A DNA stretch of 25,440 bases from the NCBI GenBank assembly GCA_945865355.1, contig CAMBDN010000007.1:1-25440 (forward strand), written 5' to 3'. Below the pieces are notes generated by a model, which ran no database searches, was not told the origin of the DNA, and was given only the letters and a program-made list of their open reading frames with translations. Shown one piece after another: positions 16,514-25,100 of the stretch. Position 1 is the first letter of the stretch. The number at the start of each line of letters is the position of its first letter. Position numbers and translations under genes: made by a program. This DNA is from Legionella genomosp. 1. GTDB taxonomy: Bacteria > Pseudomonadota > Gammaproteobacteria > Legionellales > Legionellaceae.

Positions 16514-17863
16514 TCAAGTCAATCTTGAAATATCATTCTTCAAAGCGATGATCATTAAAGTAACCAATAATACCAAGCCCAAATAGATACCTGCCGATTT
16601 TAGCTCATCTGACAGTGGGCGGCGCCTAACTAACTCAATGAGGTAATATAATAAATGCCCTCCATCTAACATCGGGATGGGCAAAAGATTTAATACCCCT
16701 AAACTAATACTGACTAATGCCAGAAATGACAAATAGTAAGGTAAGCCGCTACGTGCGGACTCTCCCGCTCCCTGTGCAATCCCCACAGGGCCGCTGATAC
16801 TTTGTATGGGCAATCTCCCCATAACTAAGCGCCCAATTAAAGCAAAAGTAGTTTCTGTTAAACCTATTGTTTGCTTGAATGCAGTGCCAATAGCTCGAAG
16901 GGGTGTTTCCCGCTGTAGACGCAACCAGTGTGGGGGCAAATTAATTCGTTGTGAACGCACCCCAAGAAAACCCTCTAGTCGCCCATTGTTCATTTCACTG
17001 GCGGTGTGTATCACTACCGCTTCAGGTGTTCCGTGTCTGGTTAACGAAAGCATGATACGCTGATTAGGGCGCTGCCTCACATAATCCACTAAGACCAACC
17101 AATCTTTAATATCTTGGCCATCAATGGAGGTAATCACATCACCAGTCTGCAATCCTGCTGAAAGTGCTGGTGACTCTCGCATCACTTCACCAACGACAGG
17201 TGGAACAGTTGGCACAAAAGGAACAATACCAAGGCTACTTAATACATCTGGATTTTTAGCATCCAGCTGCCAGTTAGCTAGCGGTAAAATCAATTGCTTT
17301 TTACGACCATCAACTTGCATCTTAACGATCATGACCAGCGGCTCATTCGCTCCAAAATGAGGCATTAACGCATATTGAAAGTCTCGCCAGCTAGCTATTG
17401 GACGGCCATCAATTGACACAATTTCTTGCTTCGCCATTAGCCCTGCCTGAGCGGCAATACTACCTGGCTTAACGTCCTCAATCATAGGGGCAAGCGATTT
17501 GATACCAATCACTAACACCAACCATAATGCCACAAAAGCAAACAGGAGATTAAAGAGTGGTCCGGCAAGAACGATAGCAATCCGGGCCCATATTGGTTTG
17601 TTGTTAAATGCTAAATGACGTTCACTCTCAGGCACCTCGCCCTCTGACTCATCGAGCATTTTGATATAGCCCCCCAAGGGAACAAGTGACAATGCATATT
17701 CAGTTCCCCGTTTATCTTTCCACAACGCCAGGACCTTACCAAAACCAAATGAAAAACGTAGAACCTTCACACCGCAACACCGAGCTACCAGAAAATGACC
17801 CAATTCATGGACGATAATCAATAACAGTAAAGCTAAGACAAAATAAAATAAAGTCAATAACAT
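16514..17863 (-). CDS. rseP: Site-2 protease RseP
   Basis: This 449 aa inner-membrane zinc protease cuts anti-sigma factor RseA, releasing sigma-E during envelope stress, and clears signal-peptide remnants. The HELGH zinc motif is at 19-23 in the first membrane segment. Two PDZ domains follow, with APMIEDVKPGSIAAQAGL and GEVMRESPALSAGLQTGDVI marking their ligand grooves. The second metal-site motif is LNLLPIPMLDGGH near 391-403, with D400. Length matches the E. coli protein. It sits between cdsA and bamA in the usual order, so the sigma-E trigger is next to the assembly pore it protects. Confidence 0.95.
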   Translation of the reverse strand: MLLTLFYFVLALLLLIIVHELGHFLVARCCGVKVLRFSFGFGKVLALWKDKRGTEYALSLVPLGGYIKMLDESEGEVPESERHLAFNNKPIWARIAIVLAGPLFNLLFAFVALWLVLVIGIKSLAPMIEDVKPGSIAAQAGLMAKQEIVSIDGRPIASWRDFQYALMPHFGANEPLVMIVKMQVDGRKKQLILPLANWQLDAKNPDVLSSLGIVPFVPTVPPVVGEVMRESPALSAGLQTGDVITSIDGQDIKDWLVLVDYVRQRPNQRIMLSLTRHGTPEAVVIHTASEMNNGRLEGFLGVRSQRINLPPHWLRLQRETPLRAIGTAFKQTIGLTETTFALIGRLVMGRLPIQSISGPVGIAQGAGESARSGLPYYLSFLALVSISLGVLNLLPIPMLDGGHLLYYLIELVRRRPLSDELKSAGIYLGLVLLVTLMIIALKNDISRLT

Positions 17864-17896
17864 GTATACCTTCCCTAGAACATCTTGGTTTTATCG

Positions 17897-18706
17897 TTAA
17901 CCTGATACCCCATTTCCAATGAAGACGAAAGAAAGTCCGTAGTAAAATATGGGTAAAGCAGCTATTAAACTGTCTATTCGATCAAGCACACCCCCATGGC
18001 CTGGAAAAATATTTCCAGTATCTTTTATTTTGCTACGACGTTTTAGCATGCTGATAAATAAATCGCCGAGCATTGAAATCAAGATAGTACTAACAGCAAC
18101 TAAAAACCAAATCAGTGCGGCTTGTATATTAAAATAAAAATACCCAACAACAGCGACCACGAATGCTAATACAAAACCACCCATCGCACCTTCAACTGAT
18201 TTACCCGGACTAACCGTCGGAATTAATTTGTGTCGTCCCCACAACTTACCTGCTAAATAAGCGCCAATATCAGTAGCCCAAACAATACAGAGTAAATAAA
18301 CAATCAAATCTTTACCCTGTGGGTGCTGGTAGATAGAAACAAAGGTACTAACAGACAAAGGTAACAATAATAAACAAGCCCCACCAACTAAAGTCCGGTA
18401 TCCCCAATAAGATTCTGAGGCAGGGAACGTTAGTACAGCAATCAATATAAAGCCCCAAAGCAACAAACCACTCAATAACCAGTCATCAAGACGATATATA
18501 CACAAGCCCACAAAAAGCAACAAAGCCATCATAAAAACCAACTTATTTATCAAGGCATTAATCGGTATTAACTGCAACCACTCCCAACCACCAATAACAA
18601 CGAGCACTAAAACGACAGCTCCTAATAGCCACACATTGGTGTAATAAATAGCCAGTAAAACCAATGGAATAAGCACTAATACCGTTAACAGTCGTTGTCT
18701 AAACAT
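17897..18706 (-). CDS. cdsA: Phosphatidate cytidylyltransferase
   Basis: This 269 aa inner-membrane enzyme makes CDP-diacylglycerol from phosphatidate and CTP, the branch point of bacterial phospholipid synthesis. Hydrophobic segments fill the first 200 residues. The family signature lies at 219-245: SMLKRRSKIKDTGNIFPGHG followed by GVLDRID, including the conserved KR, KD, PGHGG and DR. The start overlaps the end of uppS by 8 bp, indicating one transcript and coupled translation; rseP follows 33 bp downstream. Confidence 0.95.
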   Translation of the reverse strand: MFRQRLLTVLVLIPLVLLAIYYTNVWLLGAVVLVLVVIGGWEWLQLIPINALINKLVFMMALLLFVGLCIYRLDDWLLSGLLLWGFILIAVLTFPASESYWGYRTLVGGACLLLLPLSVSTFVSIYQHPQGKDLIVYLLCIVWATDIGAYLAGKLWGRHKLIPTVSPGKSVEGAMGGFVLAFVVAVVGYFYFNIQAALIWFLVAVSTILISMLGDLFISMLKRRSKIKDTGNIFPGHGGVLDRIDSLIAALPIFYYGLSFVFIGNGVSG

Positions 18707-19433
18707 TTTTCTTCTCGTTCAATTGACCTTCAGTTTGCCCATACCGCCGCTTACGCCCGCTAAAACAATTTAGAATTTTATCAAATTCACTGGCAGTAAA
18801 ATCAGGCCAGAATATTTCAGAAAAATAAAGCTCCGTGTATGCGAGTTGCCATAGAAAAAAATTACTAATACGTTGTTCCCCACTGGTACGAATGAGCAAA
18901 TCCGGATCGGGTAAATCATGCGTACTGAGCAACCTTGCAAAAGCAGTTTCATCTATATTTTCAAGCGATAAATTCCCTTCAACCACCTGGCGTGCGAGTC
19001 CAACTGCCGCTTGAACAATATCCCATTTCCCACCATAGTTCAGTGCAAAATTCAAAATAAGTTGGCTGTTTCCTGCCGTGAGTGTCTCAGCTTCTAACAT
19101 TTCATCGCACAAGGCTTTTGATAAGTGAGCACGCGCACCGATAAAACGCAGGCGAACACCCTGTTGATGTAATTCTTTTATTTCACGCGTTAGAGCTTGA
19201 AGAAACAGTTGCATGAGGAATTCAACCTCCTCTGCCGGTCTTGCCCAATTTTCACTACTAAAGGCAAATAAACTCAGCGCGGCAATTTTTTTCTGTAAAC
19301 AACATTGAACAACAGTCCTCACTGCCTCAACACCAGCACGGTGCCCTTCAACACGATCCAAACCTCGATTTTCAGCCCAACGCCCATTACCATCCATCAC
19401 GATAGCAATATGTTGGGGTAGTTTTTGCTTCAA
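18699..19433 (-). CDS. uppS: Undecaprenyl diphosphate synthase
   Basis: This 244 aa cis-prenyltransferase extends farnesyl diphosphate with isopentenyl units to C55, the lipid carrier for peptidoglycan and O-antigen. HIAIVMDGNGRWA (8-20) carries the catalytic Asp D14. FSSENWARP (58-66), FALNYGGKWDIV (near 129-140) and the late DLLIRTSGEQRISNFFLWQ (about 193-211) are the other signatures, followed by YTELYF. It is the first gene of the minus-strand envelope block. The frr and dxr genes that often precede it are not here; gpmI diverges after 69 bp. Confidence 0.95.
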   Translation of the reverse strand: MKQKLPQHIAIVMDGNGRWAENRGLDRVEGHRAGVEAVRTVVQCCLQKKIAALSLFAFSSENWARPAEEVEFLMQLFLQALTREIKELHQQGVRLRFIGARAHLSKALCDEMLEAETLTAGNSQLILNFALNYGGKWDIVQAAVGLARQVVEGNLSLENIDETAFARLLSTHDLPDPDLLIRTSGEQRISNFFLWQLAYTELYFSEIFWPDFTASEFDKILNCFSGRKRRYGQTEGQLNEKKNV

Positions 19434-19502
19434 CCTACTTCTTCCATTAACAAAAATGTCCTATAGTCTAACCTCTTTATGATAAAAGATTAAGAGATAT
19501 CC

Positions 19503-21050
19503 ATGGCCAACAGCCCTCCTCTGGTATTAATGATTCTTGATGGCTGGGGCTATCGCAAAGAAAACACCCATAATGCGATAGCTAGCGCACATACTCCACA
19601 ATGGGATAGCTGGTGGAAAACTCGGCCACATATATTGCTAGAAGCCTCGGGCACACCGGTTGGACTACCTGAGGCCCAAATGGGCAATTCCGAGGTAGGT
19701 CACATGCATATTGGTGCTGGACGGGTTGTTCCACAAGACTTCACCCGGATTAATGAAGCAATAAAAAATGGCGATTTTGCTAAAAATTTAGTCTTTATTC
19801 AGACCATTGAAGCGATGAAAATGGCGGGAAAAGCCTTGCATGTTTTAGGCTTACTTTCTCCAGGAGGAGTACATAGCCATGAAAATCACTTGTTCGCTTT
19901 TCTTGAACTATGCGCACAACTTCAATTTTCAGACGTTAACCTCCACCTATTTCTAGATGGACGAGACACCTCTCCAAAAAGTGCGATGCCTAGTTTGACA
20001 CGTTTAAATGATTATCTTCTCAAATACCCTGTTGCTACCATTTGTTCAGTTTCAGGGCGCTATTACGCAATGGATCGAGATCAACGCTGGCAACGTATCG
20101 AACCCGTTTATCGCTTACTAACCGAAGTTCAAAGTGAACACCATTTTAAAACATCTACAGAAGCTGTTAATACATTCTACCAGCAACATATAAGTGATGA
20201 ATTCATCCCACCCAGTCTGATTGGAAAAGGTGCGGCTATTAACGATGGCGATGCAGTTTTCTTTTTTAATTTTCGCGCTGATCGTGCTAGGCAATTAACA
20301 GAAGCACTAATTGCTCCTGATTTTCATGGCTTTGAACGCAAAAAAAAACCACAAATTTCCAATTTTATTAGCATGACCACCTTTGGCCAACACCTACCTA
20401 CCTCACCGGCTTTTCCTCAATTAGCTCTCCGTAATACCCTCGGTGAGGTTATTGAGAAACAGGGAATGCGACAGTTACGTATTAGTGAAACAGAAAAATT
20501 CGCCCATGTTACTTTTTTTATTAATGGAGGCTCTGAGAAAATTTTCGCGCATGAGCACCGAATTTTAATCCCCTCCCCATTGGTGGCTACCTATGACCTC
20601 CAACCCGAAATGAGCGCATCACAACTTACCAAGGCTTTAATCGGTGCAATACAAAGCCGTGATTATGATGTCATCATCTGCAATTATCCCAATGCGGATA
20701 TGGTTGGGCATACCGGTGATTTTGCAGCAACGGTGCAGGCGATTGAATGTTTGGACCGCGTGATGCACGACACCTGGAATGCCTTGAGCAAAATAGGTGG
20801 CCAATTGTTAATTACTGCTGATCACGGGAATGCCGAATCCATGTTTGATGATGCCACACACCAAGCCCAAACATCGCATACAAATCAACCCGTGCCATTA
20901 ATGTATATTGGTGGAGAATGGCACTTTAACACCACAAAAGGCAGCCTTATCGATATCGCACCGACAGTGTTAGCATTGCTAAATATCCATCCACCGAAGG
21001 AAATGACGGGCAAAGCCTTATTGGTAGAAAATCATGTTACGCATCAATAA
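19503..21050 (+). CDS. gpmI: Cofactor-independent phosphoglycerate mutase
   Basis: This 515 aa manganese-dependent enzyme interconverts 3- and 2-phosphoglycerate in glycolysis and gluconeogenesis. The alkaline-phosphatase-like domain has LMILDGWGYR (9-18) and the nucleophile Ser in MGNSEVGHMHIGAGR (S63). The phosphotransferase part has FLDGRDTSPKSA, VSGRYYAMDRDQRW and FFNFRADRARQL. The closing metal motifs are NYPNADMVGHTG, then TADHGNAE. Length is normal. The last 17 bp overlap the start of envC, the usual downstream neighbour in gammaproteobacteria. Confidence 0.96.
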   Translation: MANSPPLVLMILDGWGYRKENTHNAIASAHTPQWDSWWKTRPHILLEASGTPVGLPEAQMGNSEVGHMHIGAGRVVPQDFTRINEAIKNGDFAKNLVFIQTIEAMKMAGKALHVLGLLSPGGVHSHENHLFAFLELCAQLQFSDVNLHLFLDGRDTSPKSAMPSLTRLNDYLLKYPVATICSVSGRYYAMDRDQRWQRIEPVYRLLTEVQSEHHFKTSTEAVNTFYQQHISDEFIPPSLIGKGAAINDGDAVFFFNFRADRARQLTEALIAPDFHGFERKKKPQISNFISMTTFGQHLPTSPAFPQLALRNTLGEVIEKQGMRQLRISETEKFAHVTFFINGGSEKIFAHEHRILIPSPLVATYDLQPEMSASQLTKALIGAIQSRDYDVIICNYPNADMVGHTGDFAATVQAIECLDRVMHDTWNALSKIGGQLLITADHGNAESMFDDATHQAQTSHTNQPVPLMYIGGEWHFNTTKGSLIDIAPTVLALLNIHPPKEMTGKALLVENHVTHQ

Positions 21051-22203
21051 ATTGAGTAACGATAAATCCCCCCTATCCCCCTTAAAAAAGAGGGGCAGGG
21101 GTGATTTATCTATTTTCCTAATATCCTGTTTGATGCTCCTAACAACTAACGCCCAAGCAGATCCCGCGAACATGAACCAAACAAAAGCCAAACTCCAGCA
21201 ACTGGAAACAAAAATTGGCAATTTACAACGCACACTAAGTAGCGCTCATGATAAGAACAGCCTGCTCAATAAAGAACTTTCAGATATTGAAAAAAAAATT
21301 GGCATTGGCGTGCATCAATTACGTAACACAGAACATGATGTGGCACTTAAACAACATAAAATTGCAGACTTACAACGGCAAATTAGCGCATTGAATGAAA
21401 AATTACAGACCCAACAACACCTATTAGCTAAACACCTACGCGCTCGTTACACAATGGGCGAGTACCAACCATTAAAATGGCTGTTAAATCAAGACACACC
21501 TTATACAACCAGTCGTTTACTAACGTATTACCAATACCTTGTACAGTTACATCAACATATTATTGGCGATATCCAACTGACTCAAAAAAATCTCACGACA
21601 AGCCAGAACAAATTACAGCAAGAAATGAAAGAACAGCAACAATTGCAACAACAGATCAACAACGATCAGCAAAAACTTGGGCAAGATAAGCTCTATAGCA
21701 CAGCGATTATACAATCGCTCAACCAAGACATCCGCAGCAAGCAACAAACACTAGAGGCGTTTCAGCATAACAAAGAAAACCTTTCAACGTTGCTCAAAAC
21801 ACTAACACAACAAAGTATATTACAAACCAAACGTCCATTTACATCGATGTATAAAAAATTGCCACGACCCGTGGTAATAGGTGGTAACCCCCTTAAAAAT
21901 ATGAATCAAGGCATTATTTTTTTTGCCAACGAAGGAACGCCCGTTACCGCTGTTTTCCCAGGCAAAGTTGTCTTCAGCGATTGGTTAAATGGTTATGGTC
22001 TTTTATTAATTATTGATCATGGGAGAGGTTTTATGACATTGTATGCCCATAACCAGTCTCTATTTAAACAAAAAGGCGATATAGTAGATGAAGGCGCTCA
22101 AATCGCCACAGTTGGTCATAGCGGCGGACTGAAGCAAAACGGTTTATACTTTGAGATAAGACAGGGTGGAAAAGCTATTCCTGCACGTGGTTGGTTATCG
22201 TAG
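21034..22203 (+). CDS. envC: Murein hydrolase activator EnvC
   Basis: This 389 aa periplasmic factor activates division amidases at the septum. The signal-peptide hydrophobic core (LSIFLISCLMLLTT, then NAQA) comes after an unusually long leader in which residues 10-26 are encoded by a palindromic repeat (21061-21110). Residues about 45-260 are Gln/Lys/Leu-rich coiled coil, with repeated HQ and QQQL runs. The C-terminal LytM (M23) domain spans about 285-389 and contains SDWLNGYGLLLIIDHGRGFM and LYFEIRQGGKAIPARGWL. The zinc-binding His of active M23 enzymes are absent at the expected places (NQGI for HxG, YFEI for HxH), as in EnvC, so it should be an activator, not a hydrolase. Confidence 0.92.
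   Translation: MLRINKLSNDKSPLSPLKKRGRGDLSIFLISCLMLLTTNAQADPANMNQTKAKLQQLETKIGNLQRTLSSAHDKNSLLNKELSDIEKKIGIGVHQLRNTEHDVALKQHKIADLQRQISALNEKLQTQQHLLAKHLRARYTMGEYQPLKWLLNQDTPYTTSRLLTYYQYLVQLHQHIIGDIQLTQKNLTTSQNKLQQEMKEQQQLQQQINNDQQKLGQDKLYSTAIIQSLNQDIRSKQQTLEAFQHNKENLSTLLKTLTQQSILQTKRPFTSMYKKLPRPVVIGGNPLKNMNQGIIFFANEGTPVTAVFPGKVVFSDWLNGYGLLLIIDHGRGFMTLYAHNQSLFKQKGDIVDEGAQIATVGHSGGLKQNGLYFEIRQGGKAIPARGWLS
21061..21110. repeat. 50 bp palindromic repeat inside envC
   Basis: The ends are GATAAATC (21061-21068) and GATTTATC (21103-21110), with C-rich and G-rich inner arms; 17 of the first 21 positions pair with the other arm. It resembles the widespread 'AAATCCCCCCT...AGGGGGGATTT' intergenic repeats. 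Here it is inside a coding region, in frame, and encodes DKSPLSPLKKRGRGDLS in the EnvC leader. Confidence 0.75.
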
Positions 22204-22273
22204 GGTGGGCAGTTACTAAGAAACAATAACAATATTGGTAAACATATCTAACGATGTTTCCTAGGAGAATACT

Positions 22274-23608
22274 ATGTTCAGTAAAAAATTGTCTAGTCGT
22301 GCTCTGATAACCATTTTCGCAACCGCATCACTTTTCCCGCTGAAAATACTTGCACAAGTCGATGAAGAAACCAATAAAAGCACTCAACGCATTCCGATGG
22401 AAGATGTACAACGTTTTTCTAATGCGCTTAGCGAAATTAAAAAATATTATGTTAAACCCATCAGTGACAAAGAACTATTTGATAATGCCATTCGCGGCAT
22501 GTTAAGTGGGCTAGATCCCCATTCAAGTTACCTTGATGAAAATGACTTCAAAGAGTTACAGACCTCTACCAATGGCGAATTTGGTGGCTTGGGTCTTGAA
22601 GTCACCATGGAAGAAGGCGTGGTTAAGGTTATCACCCCTCTCGTAGATACCCCAGCATTTAAAGCGGGAATAAAATCGGGCGATTACATCATAAAGCTGG
22701 GTTCAAAATCAGTCGAAGGAATAGAACTTAAAGATGCTGTTGAATTAATGCGCGGCAAGCCAGGAAGCACCATTGAGTTAACCGTTCTTCGAAAAGGTGC
22801 CAAAAAGCCTTTAAACTTCAGTTTAGTACGCGAGAAAATCCAAATTAAAAGCGTAAAAAGTAAATTGCTTGAAAACCAATATGGATACATTCGCTTGACC
22901 CAATTTCAAGCACAAACAGATAAAGATACAGAGCAAGCCGTCGCCCAACTGAAACAACAAGCCGGCGGGCAACTTAAAGGCTTAATCCTTGATTTACGGA
23001 ACAACCCAGGCGGACTCCTAGATTCCGCCATTCAAATTTCTGACGCGTTTCTCGATAAAGACAAAAAAGGAAAACAAGAAATGATTGTGTACACCCAAGG
23101 ACGTCTCCCTGGCTCTAAATTCACCGCCATGGCTAATCCAGGCGACATCATTGACCATGCACCAATGGTTATCTTAATCAATAACGGCTCAGCATCCGCA
23201 TCAGAAATTGTAGCTGGTGCATTAAAAGACAACAAACGAGCCATTATTATTGGTACAAGAAGCTTTGGCAAAGGCTCCGTTCAAACCGTATTACCATTGG
23301 ACGAAAAACGGGGTATCAAATTGACAACAGCCCTTTATTACACGCCTTCAGGAACCTCGATTCAAGCAAAAGGAATTACACCAGATATAGTGGTCGAAGA
23401 AATAAACATTCCTAAGGCGGATAACAAAGATAGTCTATCTGAAATTACTGAGGCTGACTTAAAAGGACACTTTCAAAATCAAGCAAAACCTCAAGATGCA
23501 AGCAAGCAAGCCGCAACTGATGAGCAAGGCTTATTGCACCAAGATTACCAACTCTACACAGCCTTGACGATTCTAAAGAGCTTGGCTGTTGCTCAACAAC
23601 AACAATAA
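22274..23608 (+). CDS. ctpA: C-terminal processing protease, S41 family
   Basis: This 444 aa exported serine protease trims or degrades periplasmic proteins from their C-termini. The leader (residues 1-27, ending KILAQ) is followed by RFSNALSEIKKYYV. A PDZ domain lies at about 100-185 (GEFGGLGLEVTMEEG ... RGKPGSTIELTVLRKG). The catalytic domain has GLILDLRNNPGGLLDSA (236-252) and the Ser-Lys-Gln set: S308 in NNGSASASEIVAG, K333 and Q337 in RSFGKGSVQ. The Thr/Ser-rich linker after 365 is variable. AGGAG lies just before the ATG. The stop overlaps the start of the adenosine deaminase gene, so the two are co-translated. Confidence 0.94.
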   Translation: MFSKKLSSRALITIFATASLFPLKILAQVDEETNKSTQRIPMEDVQRFSNALSEIKKYYVKPISDKELFDNAIRGMLSGLDPHSSYLDENDFKELQTSTNGEFGGLGLEVTMEEGVVKVITPLVDTPAFKAGIKSGDYIIKLGSKSVEGIELKDAVELMRGKPGSTIELTVLRKGAKKPLNFSLVREKIQIKSVKSKLLENQYGYIRLTQFQAQTDKDTEQAVAQLKQQAGGQLKGLILDLRNNPGGLLDSAIQISDAFLDKDKKGKQEMIVYTQGRLPGSKFTAMANPGDIIDHAPMVILINNGSASASEIVAGALKDNKRAIIIGTRSFGKGSVQTVLPLDEKRGIKLTTALYYTPSGTSIQAKGITPDIVVEEINIPKADNKDSLSEITEADLKGHFQNQAKPQDASKQAATDEQGLLHQDYQLYTALTILKSLAVAQQQQ

Positions 23609-25077
23609 TGCGTACGCTTCAATTATTTTCTTTCGCAGTACTAAGTGGCGTCACCGCACTTGGTACTGCAAACGTTGAAGGCTATTTCTCCAACATCAAA
23701 TCAGATCCCAATGCCCTTTATGCTTTTTTCAAAGATATGCCCAAAGGCGGTGAATTACATTACCACCTTGCTGGTGGTGCTTATCCCGAAACAATGCTCA
23801 CGCTCGCGTCCCAGGTCGATTACTGCCTAAACCCAGCCAATCAGTCTATTAGCAAAACACCACATTGTGAAGGTATAAAGTCAAGCAGCTTCACCTCAAC
23901 ATCGGAGCGTTATAATCAAATTATTCGTGCCTGGTCAATGAAGGATTTTCTTCCAGGACCTGAAACAGCGCACGACCACTTTTTCGCAACTTTCTATAAA
24001 TTTCACCCGATTGTAGCTGATTTTAGACCTCAATTACTCACAGAAATCATCAAACGAGCGAGTAACCAGCACGAACTTTATTTAGAAATTATGATATTAC
24101 CTGACAATGGCAATTCAGCTAAATTTTCCCAACTGGTTAGCGACTCACTAAGCTTTTCCGCAAAACGCCAACGTCTATTGTCTAATACCAGTTTTCAAAA
24201 AAACATTAACAACACGGTCACAGAAAGCAGCCGTATATTACAGCAAGCACGTCATGAGCTAGGTTGTGATAAATTCCCTAAAAAGGCCGTTTGTACTTTA
24301 ACCGTTAAATTCCAATATTATGTCTTACGGGAACAACCCTTGGAAAACGTATTTGCACAGGCGCTTAATGGTTTTGCTGCAGCGGAGCAATCGAGCGACA
24401 TTGTCGGTGTTAATTTAGTACAACCAGAAGATGGGTTAATTGCACTCCGAGATTACCAAGAACAAATGCGCATTTATAAATATCTCCATGAAACTTACCC
24501 TAGTGTTCATATCGCCCTGCATGCAGGGGAATTAGCGCCAACAGATGTTCTACCTTCCGCACTAAACAGCCATATTCATGATGCGATCTTCACCGGTCAT
24601 GCAGAACGCATTGGGCATGGCGTAGATATTGCTCATGAAGACGGAGCAGAGAGTCTGCTAAAATATATGGCAAAAAGGCCAATACCTGTTGAAATAAATT
24701 TAACCAGCAACCAGAAAATTCTCCATATTTCTGGCATCAAACACCCATTAAATTACTATTTGAACCACCATGTTCCGGTTGTACTATCAACCGATGACGA
24801 AGGAATACTCCGTACCGATTTGACCCATGAGTACGTCGAAGCAGTGATCCACCACAACCTCGATTATGCGACAATTAAAACGGTGAATCGCAATGCGCTA
24901 ACCTATAGTTTTTTGCCAGGAAAAAGTATATGGGCCGATCCGAATCAATCAATAATCGTCAATGAATGCCAATCTCTAAACAGCTTAAGTTGCCAATATT
25001 TCATTAAAGAGAACGAAAAAGCCAAATTGCAATGGCAACTTGAGACGCAACTAGCTGCTTTTGAGTCAAGCTATTAG
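23608..25077 (+). CDS. Secreted-type adenosine deaminase family protein
   Basis: The protein is 489 aa and belongs to the adenosine/AMP deaminase metal-dependent hydrolases, which turn adenosine into inosine and ammonia. The metal and catalytic residues are in order: GELHYHLAGG (H51, H53), LHAGELAPTD (H305, E308), RIGHGVD (H337) and LSTDDEGILRTDL (D396, D397). A signal peptide-like N-terminus (MRTLQLFSFAVLSGVTAL) and a cysteine-containing middle (residues 73, 87, 220, 229) suggest export, and the length (about 350 in cytosolic Ada) places it with the longer extracellular ADGF-like forms. The substrate could be another purine. It starts within the ctpA stop (TAATG overlap). Confidence 0.85.
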   Translation: MRTLQLFSFAVLSGVTALGTANVEGYFSNIKSDPNALYAFFKDMPKGGELHYHLAGGAYPETMLTLASQVDYCLNPANQSISKTPHCEGIKSSSFTSTSERYNQIIRAWSMKDFLPGPETAHDHFFATFYKFHPIVADFRPQLLTEIIKRASNQHELYLEIMILPDNGNSAKFSQLVSDSLSFSAKRQRLLSNTSFQKNINNTVTESSRILQQARHELGCDKFPKKAVCTLTVKFQYYVLREQPLENVFAQALNGFAAAEQSSDIVGVNLVQPEDGLIALRDYQEQMRIYKYLHETYPSVHIALHAGELAPTDVLPSALNSHIHDAIFTGHAERIGHGVDIAHEDGAESLLKYMAKRPIPVEINLTSNQKILHISGIKHPLNYYLNHHVPVVLSTDDEGILRTDLTHEYVEAVIHHNLDYATIKTVNRNALTYSFLPGKSIWADPNQSIIVNECQSLNSLSCQYFIKENEKAKLQWQLETQLAAFESSY

Positions 25078-25100
25078 ATCAGAGCATCTCACTGATATTG

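Noticed and set aside
19434..19502. Promoters in the uppS-gpmI divergent gap
   Set aside because: TATGAT at 19478-19483 is a fair -10 box, but no -35 box lies at a suitable distance; TTAACA at 19447 is about 25 bases away.
21034..22203. EnvC as an active M23 endopeptidase
   Set aside because: The metal-binding His positions are replaced, as in known EnvC activators, so peptidase activity is not supported.
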